The notes: a model not told the origin generated them from the sequence alone. A stretch of 64,000 bases of DNA from Tuwongella immobilis (GCF_901538355.1 NZ_LR593887.1:5370920-5434919); one strand, 5' to 3'; numbered from the stretch's first letter, positions 1-8,426 are shown. Program-made: numbers and translations.

Positions 1-419
1 CCCGACTCGGTGACTGGGGCGAGCCGATCCCCGGCACGCAGTCCGCCAGCCACGTCGAATCCATTCTCCCGGAACGCTCCGATCACGCCGTAGAGTCGGC
101 GAAGGAACGCTGGCATGTCGGGCCGCAGTGGCATTGACCGAGGCAGGCTGATCGCCGGTTCGCCCAAGAATTGGAACCGGAAATAGGGGCGGTACGGCGC
201 GTTGCCGGTGGCATAGAATTGCAACTCGTACCAACTCTCGGCACACTTGGCGAGCAGTTTCTTGAGCCAGGATGGTGCATCGGCATCGGCAAGCGTGGCG
301 AAATACTCCGGCCCGGTCCGGATCGCCAGGATGTCTTGTTCCGTCAAAACCGTTCGGAATTCATCCGGAAGTGCGTCGATCTCCGGCTCATATACCGTTG
401 CCATTCGCACAATGAACAT
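1..419 (-). CDS. Hypothetical protein, truncated by window edge
   Basis: The reading frame is open from an ATG at 419 to the window edge, giving at least 139 residues with no stop, so the C-terminus is missing. The start follows AAGGAG eight to nine bases upstream, a good ribosome site. The protein begins MFIVRMATVYEPEIDALPD and later has WLKKLLAKCAESWYELQFY and a FRFQFLGEPAISLPRSMPL stretch. It has no signal peptide and no membrane segment, so it is probably cytosolic. I do not recognise the family. Its size and its place in a same-strand run of small orphan proteins resemble immunity-type proteins, but that is only context. Confidence 0.7.
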   Translation of the reverse strand, partial: MFIVRMATVYEPEIDALPDEFRTVLTEQDILAIRTGPEYFATLADADAPSWLKKLLAKCAESWYELQFYATGNAPYRPYFRFQFLGEPAISLPRSMPLRPDMPAFLRRLYGVIGAFRENGFDVAGGLRAGDRLAPVTES

Positions 420-463
420 TCCATTCGCTCCTTGTTGGCTTTGAACGATCCAACGCCCCGGCT

Positions 464-592
464 AGGTGCCAATCTGGAACCGCCCCGCCCGATACCGCCG
501 ACTGGGTGCCGCCGACTGGGTGCCGCCCCAGCAACCAACCTCGAACGCGGGCCAGGAGAATATCACCATCCGCCAGCTCATCTGGCACCGGG
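464..592 (-). pseudogene. Decayed partial copy of the S24-like gene at 2616-2954
   Basis: About 125 bases here align closely with 2709-2822, inside the downstream S24-like gene. Both contain GTGCCAATCTGGAACCGCC and CAACCTCGAACGCGGGCCAG. In the minus-strand reading the shared peptide is LARVRGWLL preceded by a DELADGDI-like run (DDLAVGDV in the intact gene). A local duplication of CCGCCGACTGGGTG breaks the frame toward the C-terminal side, and the catalytic-Ser part is absent. The rest of 420-915 holds no credible gene; a run of eleven or so C residues lies near 700. Confidence 0.7.
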
Positions 593-915
593 TGCTGATT
601 CTGGTTGTTGAACGACGCCGCAAGAATGATCGGCACGAAACAGCCGACGGCTTCAGTATCGATAGCCCGGCATGACGAGGGATTACTTGCTGGCAGACCG
701 CCCCCCCCCCGCGAATGAGGATGCTCCGGATCAACACGAAGCCGTTCACGGACGGCCAACGAAAACGGCTTCACCCGAAGAAGGTGAAGCCGCCGAAGTG
801 GTGCAAATAGTGGAGCGGTGAAGGAGATCATCCCCAGCAATGGGATCCCGACATGGAGGCCGATGACACTGGTGCAGCCGCTTTCGCCGCTCGGCTGCAC
901 GAACGTCACCACCGC

Positions 916-2343
916 TTACTTCACTTTCCGCACGGCGGGGGGCGTCCAAGTCCCGTCGATGATTGACGGGGCGGTTTCTTGCGGCCAGTAGAGACGGAGC
1001 ATCAGGATAAACTTGCCAGCGGGAGCAGGCAGCCAGTTGGACTCCTTTTCCTTGCCGGGGGAATTCTTCTGAATGTAGAGGTCCAGAGAGCCGTCCTCGT
1101 TGTACTTGAGTTCGTTGCGAGGGCTGAGCGTATACCGGTTGAGCGGGTTGTCCACGAAGAAGTAATCGGCGTTGTACATGGTCAGCGACCAGAAGCCTTT
1201 GGCCGGGGGCGTCTGTCCTTTCGGGAAGTGCATGACATACTGATTAGCTCCATCATACGGCTTTCCGTCGCCGTCCACCTCCGAGGTCGGATAGACGGCA
1301 TCTTGAGGCCGGTTTGCACCAAGGCCGATGGCGGTGATGAACGCCCGTTGGAGATAGTCGGTTCCGTAGGTTCCGGCGTTGGTCGTGAACAGCCAGCCGT
1401 TGTTGTTCACGCCTGCATTCTTGAAATGTCCCATGATCGTTTCTTGAGCGACTTTGGGGACACCCAGCAGTGCTTTCGCCATTGTGGTGTCGAGTTTGTT
1501 GATGTCGAAGTCCTTGCCGGGAACAATTCCAATCTTCGCCAACTTTTCCAGCATCGGTGCGTCGGCCTTCGCCGGTGGATTGTCCTTCATCAGCGAGGCC
1601 AACATCTTGAAGTAGGTCGCCGCATCCAGCTGATGAACCTGATCTCGAATCGGCGTCTTCATGTCGATAGTGGGGTCCACCGTTCCTCGCTGCGGCGAAT
1701 AGGCTTTTCCGTAAGCACTGAGCGGCACGAGGGAATACTTGTCTTGCAGCGCGTGCACGGCCTTGTAGTCGTCTGGCGTCCCGGTGCAGTAGGTGCGACC
1801 GAGTAGCCAGACCATGTTCGTCGGCGACTTGATTTCCTTGACGCCTTCGGGCAGTTTTCCGTTCCAGCCGGGGCCAGTGATGGCGTATTTCTGGGCGTCG
1901 GTTCCTGTGGTACGCTTCCCCGGAACTTCAAAGACATCGGTCCACCCGGAGAGCATGGGCATCAGGAAGTAGCGCCCCTTCTCGTCAGGAAGGCTCAGAA
2001 CGTATGGCTCCTTGCCCACGTCGAGCCACGCGGTCGAGTAAAGCGTGTCGGCGTTGGGGGCCGTCACATCTCGAAACGCCGCCGAGGGGTACTCTCTCAG
2101 GTTCACAATCTGGCCCATCGGCCCTCGTGTCCCTTCGACAGTCGGCACATTGGTCGAAACCCTCCGAGTCATCTCCATTGTGACCAGTGGATATCCGTAG
2201 ATGTACGCTTCGACGCCGATTTTGGCGGCTTCTTCTGCGTCCGGCTTCTTCTCCTGGGCTTGGATCAACGCGGAGGGTGGCGCCGTCCAACCGAGGACGA
2301 AGGCGAACAGGACGGTGACGGCCGTGTACTTGATTGTGTGCAT
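916..2343 (-). CDS. Exported DUF1254/DUF1214 domain protein
   Basis: Encodes 475 residues. Residues 1-30 (MHTIKYTAVTVLFAFVLGW then a small-residue stretch) are a Sec signal peptide, so the protein is exported. DUF1254 follows at roughly residues 45-190, with GVEAYIYGYPLVTMEMTRR and the typical DTLYSTAWLDV and GRYFLMPMLSGWTDVF. DUF1214 covers the last ~110 residues, with GFWSLTMYNADYFFVDNPL, NRYTLSPR and a final LRLYWPQ run. I chose the ATG at 2343 rather than a longer frame to 2526 because it begins the signal peptide and follows AAAGGG at suitable distance. The family is common in bacteria but has no settled biochemical role. No partner gene is adjacent. Confidence 0.9.
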   Translation of the reverse strand: MHTIKYTAVTVLFAFVLGWTAPPSALIQAQEKKPDAEEAAKIGVEAYIYGYPLVTMEMTRRVSTNVPTVEGTRGPMGQIVNLREYPSAAFRDVTAPNADTLYSTAWLDVGKEPYVLSLPDEKGRYFLMPMLSGWTDVFEVPGKRTTGTDAQKYAITGPGWNGKLPEGVKEIKSPTNMVWLLGRTYCTGTPDDYKAVHALQDKYSLVPLSAYGKAYSPQRGTVDPTIDMKTPIRDQVHQLDAATYFKMLASLMKDNPPAKADAPMLEKLAKIGIVPGKDFDINKLDTTMAKALLGVPKVAQETIMGHFKNAGVNNNGWLFTTNAGTYGTDYLQRAFITAIGLGANRPQDAVYPTSEVDGDGKPYDGANQYVMHFPKGQTPPAKGFWSLTMYNADYFFVDNPLNRYTLSPRNELKYNEDGSLDLYIQKNSPGKEKESNWLPAPAGKFILMLRLYWPQETAPSIIDGTWTPPAVRKVK

Positions 2344-2615
2344 GCATTGCCCTTTCTTGAAGGATCCCGCAGAAGCGGGCCGCTCCATCGTGGCGGTCCT
2401 GTCGTGCTGCTGTGCGTCTGGTAAAGTGGCAGTCGATGGTTGTTGTACGTCGAACCGCAGGCCGTGCCAGATCGGTTCCAGTCGAAAACGGACCGTCGCA
2501 CGCGGCATTTGACCGGCAGGTCTCAACCGCCCCTTTCGTGCCGATCAGCCTCGCCCCGATGGATTGCTTCGACCGAATTGCGACCCGACGCCGACACTCC
2601 GTTTCCGAAACGGGC

Positions 2616-2954
2616 TCAGATCTCGTGGAAGGACTCATCCGACTCTTCGACAGCGATGACTCGACCGACGATGTCGGCGGCGGATACCCAGCCATCGATT
2701 CGCCCAGATGTGGTGCCAATCTGGAACCGCCCCGCCTGGATGTCGACGATTTGATGCAGCACCAGCAACCAACCTCGAACGCGGGCCAGGACAACATCAC
2801 CAACCGCCAGATCATCTGGCAGACATGGAGCCAGGGTGACCCGCGAGCCGTCCTCGATTCGTCCCCGCATCGAGTGCCCGCGCGGTCGCACCTGCACGAC
2901 TTCTCCGCGAGCCAGCGCATCGACCGCTACGATTGCCCACTGGCGTTCGTCCAT
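2616..2954 (-). CDS. S24/S26-like (LexA/UmuD-fold) domain protein, orphan
   Basis: 112 residues made almost only of a LexA/signal-peptidase-like fold. The GHSMRGRIEDGSRV segment (about residues 26-39) matches the S24 Ser motif, with a candidate nucleophile Ser in HSM. GDVVLARVRGWLLVLHQIV matches the next strands, and the end DGWVSAADIVGRVIAVE matches the family end. I see no clear general-base Lys at the usual place after the LHQIV strand, so catalysis is doubtful. There is no N-terminal helix-turn-helix. The protein may be a sensor or regulatory remnant of a phage-type repressor. A decayed partial copy lies at 464-592. Confidence 0.65.
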   Translation of the reverse strand: MDERQWAIVAVDALARGEVVQVRPRGHSMRGRIEDGSRVTLAPCLPDDLAVGDVVLARVRGWLLVLHQIVDIQAGRFQIGTTSGRIDGWVSAADIVGRVIAVEESDESFHEI

Positions 2955-3063
2955 CCGTCACCTGAATTCGTCGAATGATGCGGTTCACGCCGCGCGGGAT
3001 GCGGGATTGGCGTGCGGACTTGGGATGGTTGCGTGTGAGAATCGTCCGATTGGGCCGCCAGGT

Positions 3064-3651
3064 TTAGTGTCCACCGAGCTTGCTGAGCAGAATCAGATTG
3101 GCATTGCAGCCCACCAGGAATGCCCACGCCCATGCGGAGCGGCGACGGGGTGCATTTCGCACCATCGACCAGATTCCGGCCACCATCTGCACAAGGATAA
3201 CCACCATACACACGATCAGCAGGAGATACCAAACGCCGATTGCTGCCCGTGGATCGGGGACCATCATCAGGCCAGCGATGCCGACCACGAGCATCAACCA
3301 TGGCGCGAACAACCCCGCGATGGTGAGGCTGATCGGGACGGTGGGGCCATGACTTGGAGCGGTTGGGTTGGCGGGAGACGGTGCGACGGACTCTCGACTT
3401 CCCCGCGTGTCTCGCCAGATGAACAATGCCACCACAATCAGACCGACCACGACGCCGCCGGTTGTGCCTTGAGTCAGCCCCTGCCCCAAACCGACATCAA
3501 CCGGATCAAACCACGGCTCGTTCCCATTTCGGAAGACGCTGCGGTAGTAGCCTGGTGCGTAGGTTCCAAGCGCCCAGCCGATGCTGCCGCCGATCGCGGC
3601 GAGCATCGCGGTAAATGCGGCAATCGTCCCAATCGCAGATCGAATGGTCAT
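3064..3651 (-). CDS. Four-helix membrane protein of unknown function
   Basis: 195 residues with hydrophobic segments near residues 5-28 (after MTIRSAIGTI), 62-80 (GGVVVGLIVVALFIW), 108-132 (PISLTIAGLFAPWLMLVV) and 140-165 (GVWYLLLIVCMVVILVQMV), and a last weaker one ending NLILLSKLGGH. This is an inner-membrane protein with no catalytic motif I can name. It sits in a run of small same-strand genes with ~110-base gaps, so it may share transcription with them. The family looks lineage-restricted. Confidence 0.7.
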   Translation of the reverse strand: MTIRSAIGTIAAFTAMLAAIGGSIGWALGTYAPGYYRSVFRNGNEPWFDPVDVGLGQGLTQGTTGGVVVGLIVVALFIWRDTRGSRESVAPSPANPTAPSHGPTVPISLTIAGLFAPWLMLVVGIAGLMMVPDPRAAIGVWYLLLIVCMVVILVQMVAGIWSMVRNAPRRRSAWAWAFLVGCNANLILLSKLGGH

Positions 3652-3766
3652 GTCCGTTCCTCAGCGAAGCACCATGGCTCACCGTGCGCGAGTGGTCACA
3701 ACCCCAAAATCGAGTCCCGTTCCGCAGTGGGCGAAGTCAGGGTCGCGTGCCGGATGGGAATCCCCC

Positions 3767-4456
3767 TCAGCAATTCGGGCAGCGATCTGCCAGCAATTCG
3801 CCGTACACCCAATTGATGGCGTCCGCCACGCTGCCCATGGAGCGAATTCCGCCGTTCTCTTGATCGTACCAGCCGCCTTGGCCTTCGACATGGAACACAA
3901 GCATGTTTCCGTCCGGACTCCAGCCGAAGACGAAGAGTCGCGACGGCGATGGGTCGATTCCGATGCAGTCATCCAGCCCGCAGAGACCACCGCTGGCACC
4001 GAACCCATTCCAATCGACAAACCCGACCAGACGATAGTAGGCCGCCAATTCGCGGGGAAGGTGGTTCACCACGGGCTTCAACGGCGGCGGCCCGACTTCA
4101 GCCCCCCGGATGTCTGGACACGACCAGCAGTAGCCTGCCTGCATCGACCCGGAAAACGATTGGTGCAGTTGCAGACTCCAAGTGCCCGCATCGGCCATTC
4201 GGCGAAACCACTGTTCCATATTGGGCACGATTGCCGAGTCGGCCACCACACGCATCGCGCGGACCGGATCGGCCCACCATTGCTCGATTTCCGCGGTGAT
4301 GAGCTTGCGATGCGATCGCGGCACCGATTTCAAACGGTCACCTGGCTCGAGCATCACCATGGTCCCGCCGAACTCTTCTTCCAGGATTTCCATGCCGAAA
4401 AACGTCCTCATTCCAATGCTGCCGATCCAACCCCACAGTGCAAAATCGGCGATCAT
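3767..4456 (-). CDS. Hypothetical cytosolic protein, weakly SMI1/KNR4-like
   Basis: 229 residues from the ATG at 4456; a TTG six bases upstream is the only longer start. There is no signal peptide or TM helix. The middle is rich in aromatic residues (IEQWWADPVRAMRVV). The C-terminal part has LPRELAAYYRLVGFVDWNG then GLDDCIGIDPSPSRLFVFG, which vaguely resembles SMI1/KNR4 (SUKH) immunity proteins, where an LP..L..fY pattern precedes a small beta domain. That match is by eye and weak. The start lies 13 bases after the stop of the 4470-4901 gene, so the two form an operon. Confidence 0.65.
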   Translation of the reverse strand: MIADFALWGWIGSIGMRTFFGMEILEEEFGGTMVMLEPGDRLKSVPRSHRKLITAEIEQWWADPVRAMRVVADSAIVPNMEQWFRRMADAGTWSLQLHQSFSGSMQAGYCWSCPDIRGAEVGPPPLKPVVNHLPRELAAYYRLVGFVDWNGFGASGGLCGLDDCIGIDPSPSRLFVFGWSPDGNMLVFHVEGQGGWYDQENGGIRSMGSVADAINWVYGELLADRCPNC

Positions 4457-4469
4457 TCTCAAACGCCAC

Positions 4470-4901
4470 TCATCGCCCGTCGGCGGCGCAATCGCCCGGT
4501 TCCGTCTCTTGGAATTCTGCGATTGGTCGCAACCGCTCGATGTTCGGAAGCGCGGAGATGTCCGTCAATCCGTCCACCGACCACACATCTAGCCCCGCCA
4601 GCAGTCCGCCACGCGCGAACACAAACACACCACAGTGGGCCCCATTGTCGGTCTGCCAGACGTAGTCGGACAATACGTCCATCCCAGCCTGGAGCGGCGG
4701 GACCACTCCGCGAATGGAAAAGTCGATGCTAGGACACCCGCACGCACATCGGGATACGACCCGCGCGTGGTCGAGTTGCGGGAGATAACTGGCCGCATCC
4801 GGATGACCATTCACCAAAAGCCACCCGATGAGCGTCTGTTCCGACCATGTCAGCGGACGATCTTCGGCAATCGACACAGGCTTCGTCCTCGATTCGGCCA
4901 T
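4470..4901 (-). CDS. Hypothetical protein with a Cys-rich CxCGCP motif
   Basis: 143 residues starting MAESRTKPVSIAEDRPL at 4901, chosen because AAAGGA stands about six bases upstream; a longer frame to 4985 lacks support. The clearest feature is SRCACGCPSIDF near residue 60, a three-Cys cluster typical of a family of small bacterial unknowns. Then come a beta-rich run (GAHCGVFVFARGGLLAGLDVW) and an acidic tail. The family often occurs next to polymorphic-toxin immunity genes, and its neighbours here are also immunity-like. Function is not known; it is cotranscribed with 3767-4456. Confidence 0.7.
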   Translation of the reverse strand: MAESRTKPVSIAEDRPLTWSEQTLIGWLLVNGHPDAASYLPQLDHARVVSRCACGCPSIDFSIRGVVPPLQAGMDVLSDYVWQTDNGAHCGVFVFARGGLLAGLDVWSVDGLTDISALPNIERLRPIAEFQETEPGDCAADGR

Positions 4902-5025
4902 ATCGTATCCTTTCGACAAGCCCCGACTCCGTCGATTCCCCGATTCGCAGGAGTCACGGCTACTGCGGGACGTTCCCGCCACCAAGATCGGTGCCGTGTT
5001 TTGGAACGCTCACCCACACCGTTAG

Positions 5026-5394
5026 CTACCCGATGCACAATTCCGGGACGCATCCCTCTGGAGTGACCAGCGACAGCAAGCTGTGGCAGTACACCAGGTG
5101 CGACAGCCAACCCGCCAGCAGCTCCGGGTGAAACGGAATGCTGCGGAGGTGCTGTTGGAGCAGAGCGATCTCCCGCCCGAGCTCCGCCAAGTCGTCCCAC
5201 CCGACGAAGGACACCGGATCGGTGAACCCGAGCGTCGTGAGTCGGGCCAGTCCGAATTCGCGGAGTTGTGGCAGTGACCAGAACTCCATGCTCAGGCGCT
5301 GAGTGCCGAGCAGGTAGTAGGGTTCCTGCAACTCAACAGGGGTCAGTGCCCCCCCGTCTGCCGATCGGTAGCCAATGTCGATACTTCGGCTCAT
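5026..5394 (-). CDS. Hypothetical small protein, immunity-like context
   Basis: 122 residues from MSRSIDIGYRSADGG. GGGAGG about ten bases before the ATG decides this start over the one at 5475. The protein has no export signal, TM helix or familiar motif. The body reads WSLPQLREFGLARLTTLGF, then WDDLAELGREIALLQQHL, then HLVYCHSLLSLVTPEGC. It looks like a helical single-domain protein. The gap to the next gene downstream (4901) is 124 bases. Confidence 0.65.
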   Translation of the reverse strand: MSRSIDIGYRSADGGALTPVELQEPYYLLGTQRLSMEFWSLPQLREFGLARLTTLGFTDPVSFVGWDDLAELGREIALLQQHLRSIPFHPELLAGWLSHLVYCHSLLSLVTPEGCVPELCIG

Positions 5395-5479
5395 GCTCGA
5401 CGCTCCCTCCCTGATGCCGCTGAATCCATGAGCACACTTCCGACTTGGATGAGCTGAGGCGCTGATTCCGATCATCCCC

Positions 5480-5800
5480 GTTTGTGGTCGATCGGAGTCC
5501 GGCGGCTCCTGTCAAGAGCTGCCCACAACCGGGAACGCTTGCACGATCGCTGGTGTCGAATGCCGCGGATCCTTGCAATGACTCTTGGAGGTGGGCGAAC
5601 TGTTCGGCGAAACGCGGCGAACTCGTCGGTCCGCAAGTCACCGGATACCTCGCCTTTGAACGCGCCAAAGGCCACGACGACGACGGTCGCTCGCACCCAG
5701 TTGCCGTCCCAGTCGTCGGTGCTTCCGGGGTGAGCGACCGAGGAGTGTAATCGTCCGGAAATCGGCCCCTTCGCATCGGACAGTAACCGGGAGCATCCGG
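5480..5800 (-). pseudogene. Frameshifted WapI-type immunity protein remnant
   Basis: One frame gives DDWDGNWVRATVVVVAFGAF followed by KGEVSGDLRTDEFAAF, the usual N-terminal pattern of WapI-family immunity proteins (Dw..dGNWl, then an aromatic-Gly turn, then an L.t.El..F helix). The continuing helix, RFAEQFAHLQESLQGSAAF, is found in a different minus-strand frame, so a frameshift lies near 5600-5620. After that the match fades and no C-terminal part is recognisable. Neither frame alone is a plausible full protein. The family is named by eye from the motif order. Confidence 0.55.
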
Positions 5801-5898
5801 ATTCCCTCCGCCATCGCCGGACATGCCGAGCGATGATTTCCATCGAAGATGATGCCGACGGGTGCCGAGAGAATTTTTGACTCGGACTCACCCGGATG

Positions 5899-6366
5899 TT
5901 ACGGAACTTGATGGTTGATGATTGCTGGGCCAGTTTGGACACCAATCTGGTTGTTGAATGCGAGGACTCGCGTGTCGAGTTTCACAGCTCGCGTGTCATT
6001 CGGGCGTCGCGTGATGTCCACTTCCACAAGGACCGTGTCGCGATAGACGTTAAATTCACCAAGAAGGTCGTCTTTGATGGGTGTGCCCTTTGGATATCGC
6101 ACTTCGACCGAGTCGAAGCGCTCTTTGTCATGCACACGCACTCGGAGCTGGCCAGTGCTGATCTTTGGATTTCCACTTGGATTGGCAAGCACAGTCCATC
6201 CTGGGTCGAGTTTAACAGTCACTCGAATGGAGAGCTTCCGACCGTCGTCCGTGGTCTTGGATGTGACGGTGGCTTTCGCTGGGAAATTCGGTCGCGGTGA
6301 ATCCTGTCCCACTGCGACTCCAACGGCGAGCCAACCGAGTACACCAAGGCAGATGAATCGCGGCAT
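5899..6366 (-). CDS. Secreted DsbD N-terminal-like domain protein
   Basis: 155 residues. MPRFICLGVLGWLAVGVAVG is a signal peptide, so the product is periplasmic. The remainder resembles the beta-sandwich N-domain of DsbD and related thiol-disulfide proteins: LDPGWTVLANPSG, then FDSVEVRYPKG, then the strand run YRDTVLVEVDITRR. The paired cysteines of DsbD near the domain end are missing (the end reads NNQIGVQTGPAI), so disulfide exchange is unlikely and a carrier or binding role is more probable. No TM or thioredoxin domain follows. Confidence 0.65.
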   Translation of the reverse strand: MPRFICLGVLGWLAVGVAVGQDSPRPNFPAKATVTSKTTDDGRKLSIRVTVKLDPGWTVLANPSGNPKISTGQLRVRVHDKERFDSVEVRYPKGTPIKDDLLGEFNVYRDTVLVEVDITRRPNDTRAVKLDTRVLAFNNQIGVQTGPAIINHQVP

Positions 6367-6506
6367 GGGCGATTTCCTCCATCAAGATCCCATCTGGACA
6401 AACATTCAGAATATCAAGCGATCTCACTCACTCGCATGACTCTGCCCGTGAGCAACGCGCATCGCCGGCACCCGATGCGCTGTCGGCTGGTTCGGCGCGG
6501 TGTGGA

Positions 6507-6998
6507 TCACAATAACGATCGAATTGCCGTGAATGCGACCCACAGAATCGACGATGCCAGCCCACACCATCCGAGGTAGATGACCGCCAATGCCGTGGCT
6601 GGTCCGAATCCGAGTGGTGGATCGTCGGGCTCGCCAACTCGCTGGGCAAACACGGCGACATGCACCAGCACGCCAAACGCAAACAGATACACATAGTTGA
6701 TTGGGGATACGATGTAAAGAGCGATGCTTCGCATCTCGGTCGGCCCTTGTCCCTGCATCGAAAGCCCAATCCCGATCGCCATCACCGCCACGAAGCCAAA
6801 TAGGGTCGAATGACACAGCAACACGGTCAGGAACGCACGCCGGTATCCCACCGCTCGAACGCGAGCCCCCCGGCAAGCGAGCATCAGACACCCCGCGTGA
6901 ACGAGCGCTGCGACCAACAACGCAAGGGCGATTCCCGCCCCCCCGGCGACAATCATCGCCGGCATTAGATCCGATTGCTTCGCCGCGAAAAGATGCAT
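6507..6998 (-). CDS. Membrane protein of unknown function
   Basis: 163 residues from MHLFAAKQSD; the alternative upstream starts would add non-hydrophobic sequence with no ribosome site. There are four hydrophobic segments: MIVAGGAGIALALLVAALV, the run AFLTVLLCHSTLFGFVAVMA, YIVSPINYVYLFAFGVLVH and the C-terminal LAVIYLGWCGLASSILWV. A basic loop RGARVRAVGYRR follows the first helix. No catalytic motif is visible. A 141-base part covering helix 1 and this loop is duplicated upstream at 7757-7899. Confidence 0.65.
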   Translation of the reverse strand: MHLFAAKQSDLMPAMIVAGGAGIALALLVAALVHAGCLMLACRGARVRAVGYRRAFLTVLLCHSTLFGFVAVMAIGIGLSMQGQGPTEMRSIALYIVSPINYVYLFAFGVLVHVAVFAQRVGEPDDPPLGFGPATALAVIYLGWCGLASSILWVAFTAIRSLL

Positions 6999-7101
6999 CC
7001 CAAACTCGCTTTCGAAAAAAATCCGCAGCAGCACAATCCCGCTCCGCCATCGCGGGACATGCCGAGCCATGAACGTCCCAGCCATCGATTCAGCCGCCGA
7101 C

Positions 7102-7722
7102 TCAGGTGTTTCGCCCTGGAGGAATGATGTGCCCGATCTCTGGAGCGAGCGACTCGGTTGCCTTTGCATCCGACCGCAGCAAGCCATAGATGGAGAAATC
7201 GTACCGTCGCCCACGACAAACCCGATAGTCTCTCAGGCATCCCTCTCGGGTGAATCCACACCGCTCAAGCAGCCGAGCGGATCGTTCGTTGTCCACCCGA
7301 ACGAAGGCTTGCACGCGGTCGATCTGGTGGCACTGAAATGCCCACCGAAGCGCTGCCGTGATTGCTCGTTTCATCAGCCCTTGGCCCCATTGGGCCACCG
7401 ACAAGTCGTAGGCAAGATCTGCCCACCGATGGTCCCGAGACCAATCGACGAATCCGCACGTGCCGACGATCTGGTCATCGTGTGGGAGTGCGATTCCCCA
7501 CCGAGATGGCTCTCCGGCGGCCCATCGAGTCAAGGATCGATTGATGATGGCCTCGGCCAATGCCAGCGAAACCACCGGGAAACTGGTCAGCTCCGTCACA
7601 CGTGGATCGCGGAGGTAAGCATGGATGGCATCGACATCGTCCAGGCGCAGTGGCCGCAGGTACGCCCCGCCGATATCGATCCTCGGAGGATCCAGGAGGC
7701 CTCCCGACACTTGCTCCACCAT
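7102..7722 (-). CDS. GNAT N-acetyltransferase, RimJ/RimL type
   Basis: 206 residues. The fold runs from IDIGGAYLRPLRLDDVDAI (strand 1 and helix 1) through WGIALPHDDQIVGTCGF to the acetyl-CoA loop region DLSVAQWGQGLMKRAI, where the usual Q/RxxGxG/A is QWGQGL. The late VDNERSARLLERCGF motif is diagnostic of the RimJ/RimL group, which transfers acetyl groups to N-terminal amines or small substrates. I prefer the ATG at 7722 (GGAG nine bases upstream) over 7737. The open frame continues upstream to 7881 through a copied piece of the 6507-6998 gene, probably not part of the native protein. Confidence 0.85.
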   Translation of the reverse strand: MVEQVSGGLLDPPRIDIGGAYLRPLRLDDVDAIHAYLRDPRVTELTSFPVVSLALAEAIINRSLTRWAAGEPSRWGIALPHDDQIVGTCGFVDWSRDHRWADLAYDLSVAQWGQGLMKRAITAALRWAFQCHQIDRVQAFVRVDNERSARLLERCGFTREGCLRDYRVCRGRRYDFSIYGLLRSDAKATESLAPEIGHIIPPGRNT

Positions 7723-7756
7723 CGGGGAGTTCTCCATCCTCGAATGATTCTGCACC

Positions 7757-7899
7757 ACCAAACAGGGTCGAACGCCACACAGCAACACGGTCAGGAACGC
7801 ACGCCGGTATCCCACCGCTCGAACGCGAGCCCCCCGGCAAGCGAGTAGCAGACACCCCGCGTGAACGAGCACTGCGACCAATAACGCAAGGGCGATTCC
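7757..7899 (-). pseudogene. Duplicated fragment of the membrane gene at 6507-6998
   Basis: This stretch matches 6795-6935 at nearly every base, including CAACACGGTCAGGAACGCAC and CCACCGCTCGAACGCGAGCC. In minus-strand reading it encodes helix 1 and the basic loop of the membrane protein (VHAGCLLLACRGARVRAVGY). It lies directly upstream of, and in frame with, the GNAT gene. A few substitutions separate the copies, so the duplication is recent. It has no promoter-proximal start of its own. Confidence 0.8.
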
Positions 7900-7955
7900 T
7901 ACCGATGTCTAACGCGAATGGTACGTCACCATTCACGGATAGAAAGGAATCGGAA

Positions 7956-7994
7956 ATGGCGATCGCGAACCTCCTGAACGAATGGGGATTCTAA
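7956..7994 (+). other. Twelve-codon ORF, possible leader or broken gene start
   Basis: An ATG with AGAAAGGAA upstream opens a 12-residue ORF (MAIANLLNEWGF) ending at TAA 7992-7994. The ribosome site is better than any before the next ORF at 8073. It may be the true start of a gene now split among frames: the frame entered just after reads MRLEPGTEFQNQPKPMWSWF to about 8090, and the 8073-8426 frame takes over. It could also be a leader peptide. Confidence 0.35.
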
Positions 7995-8072
7995 GGATGG
8001 TATCGATGCGATTGGAGCCTGGGACTGAATTCCAGAATCAACCCAAACCAATGTGGTCTTGGTTTACTGAAG

Positions 8073-8426
8073 ATGGGAAAACATTGGATGAAGACTGCCT
8101 CCGAAACTCTCGACCTCTTGGATTATCTAATAAACGCTTATGTAATTGGCGGCGCGAGTGCGGGAACCCCCGAAGCCACAGAGTCGGTTCTGCGCAACCT
8201 CGACCTCGTTCGCGAGGCGATCCTCATGGACCTCAGCATGGAGGATTGGCGTCTGCCAGTTTATTCCGGATTCCTTTTCCGCAACGACTGTGGTTCCATA
8301 TCCTTCTGTGCCAGGCAGCGGTTTCTGGCTGGCAACACCCCAATCGCAGACGAAGTTCTGCTGACGAAGTTAAGGGAATTCTGGTTGAAGTATTTCGAGT
8401 TTGAGCGCCGCCCCAAGAGGCCATGA
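8073..8426 (+). CDS. Small hypothetical protein, possibly a truncated gene
   Basis: 117 residues starting MGKHWMKTASETLDLLDYL. Sequence is helical and protein-like (PEATESVLRNLDLVREAIL, then MEDWRLPVYSGFLFRNDCG), with no TM or export signal. Base composition is lower in G+C than in the neighbours, which fits acquired DNA. The upstream half may have been lost by frameshift (see 7956-7994). I cannot name a family. An SD-like GGGAAAAC precedes the second Met at 8088, a possible alternative start. Confidence 0.5.
   Translation: MGKHWMKTASETLDLLDYLINAYVIGGASAGTPEATESVLRNLDLVREAILMDLSMEDWRLPVYSGFLFRNDCGSISFCARQRFLAGNTPIADEVLLTKLREFWLKYFEFERRPKRP

Noticed and set aside
388-912. 174-codon minus ORF
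   Set aside because: Joins a decayed S24-like fragment with unrelated sequence and overlaps the start of the better-supported 1-419 gene.
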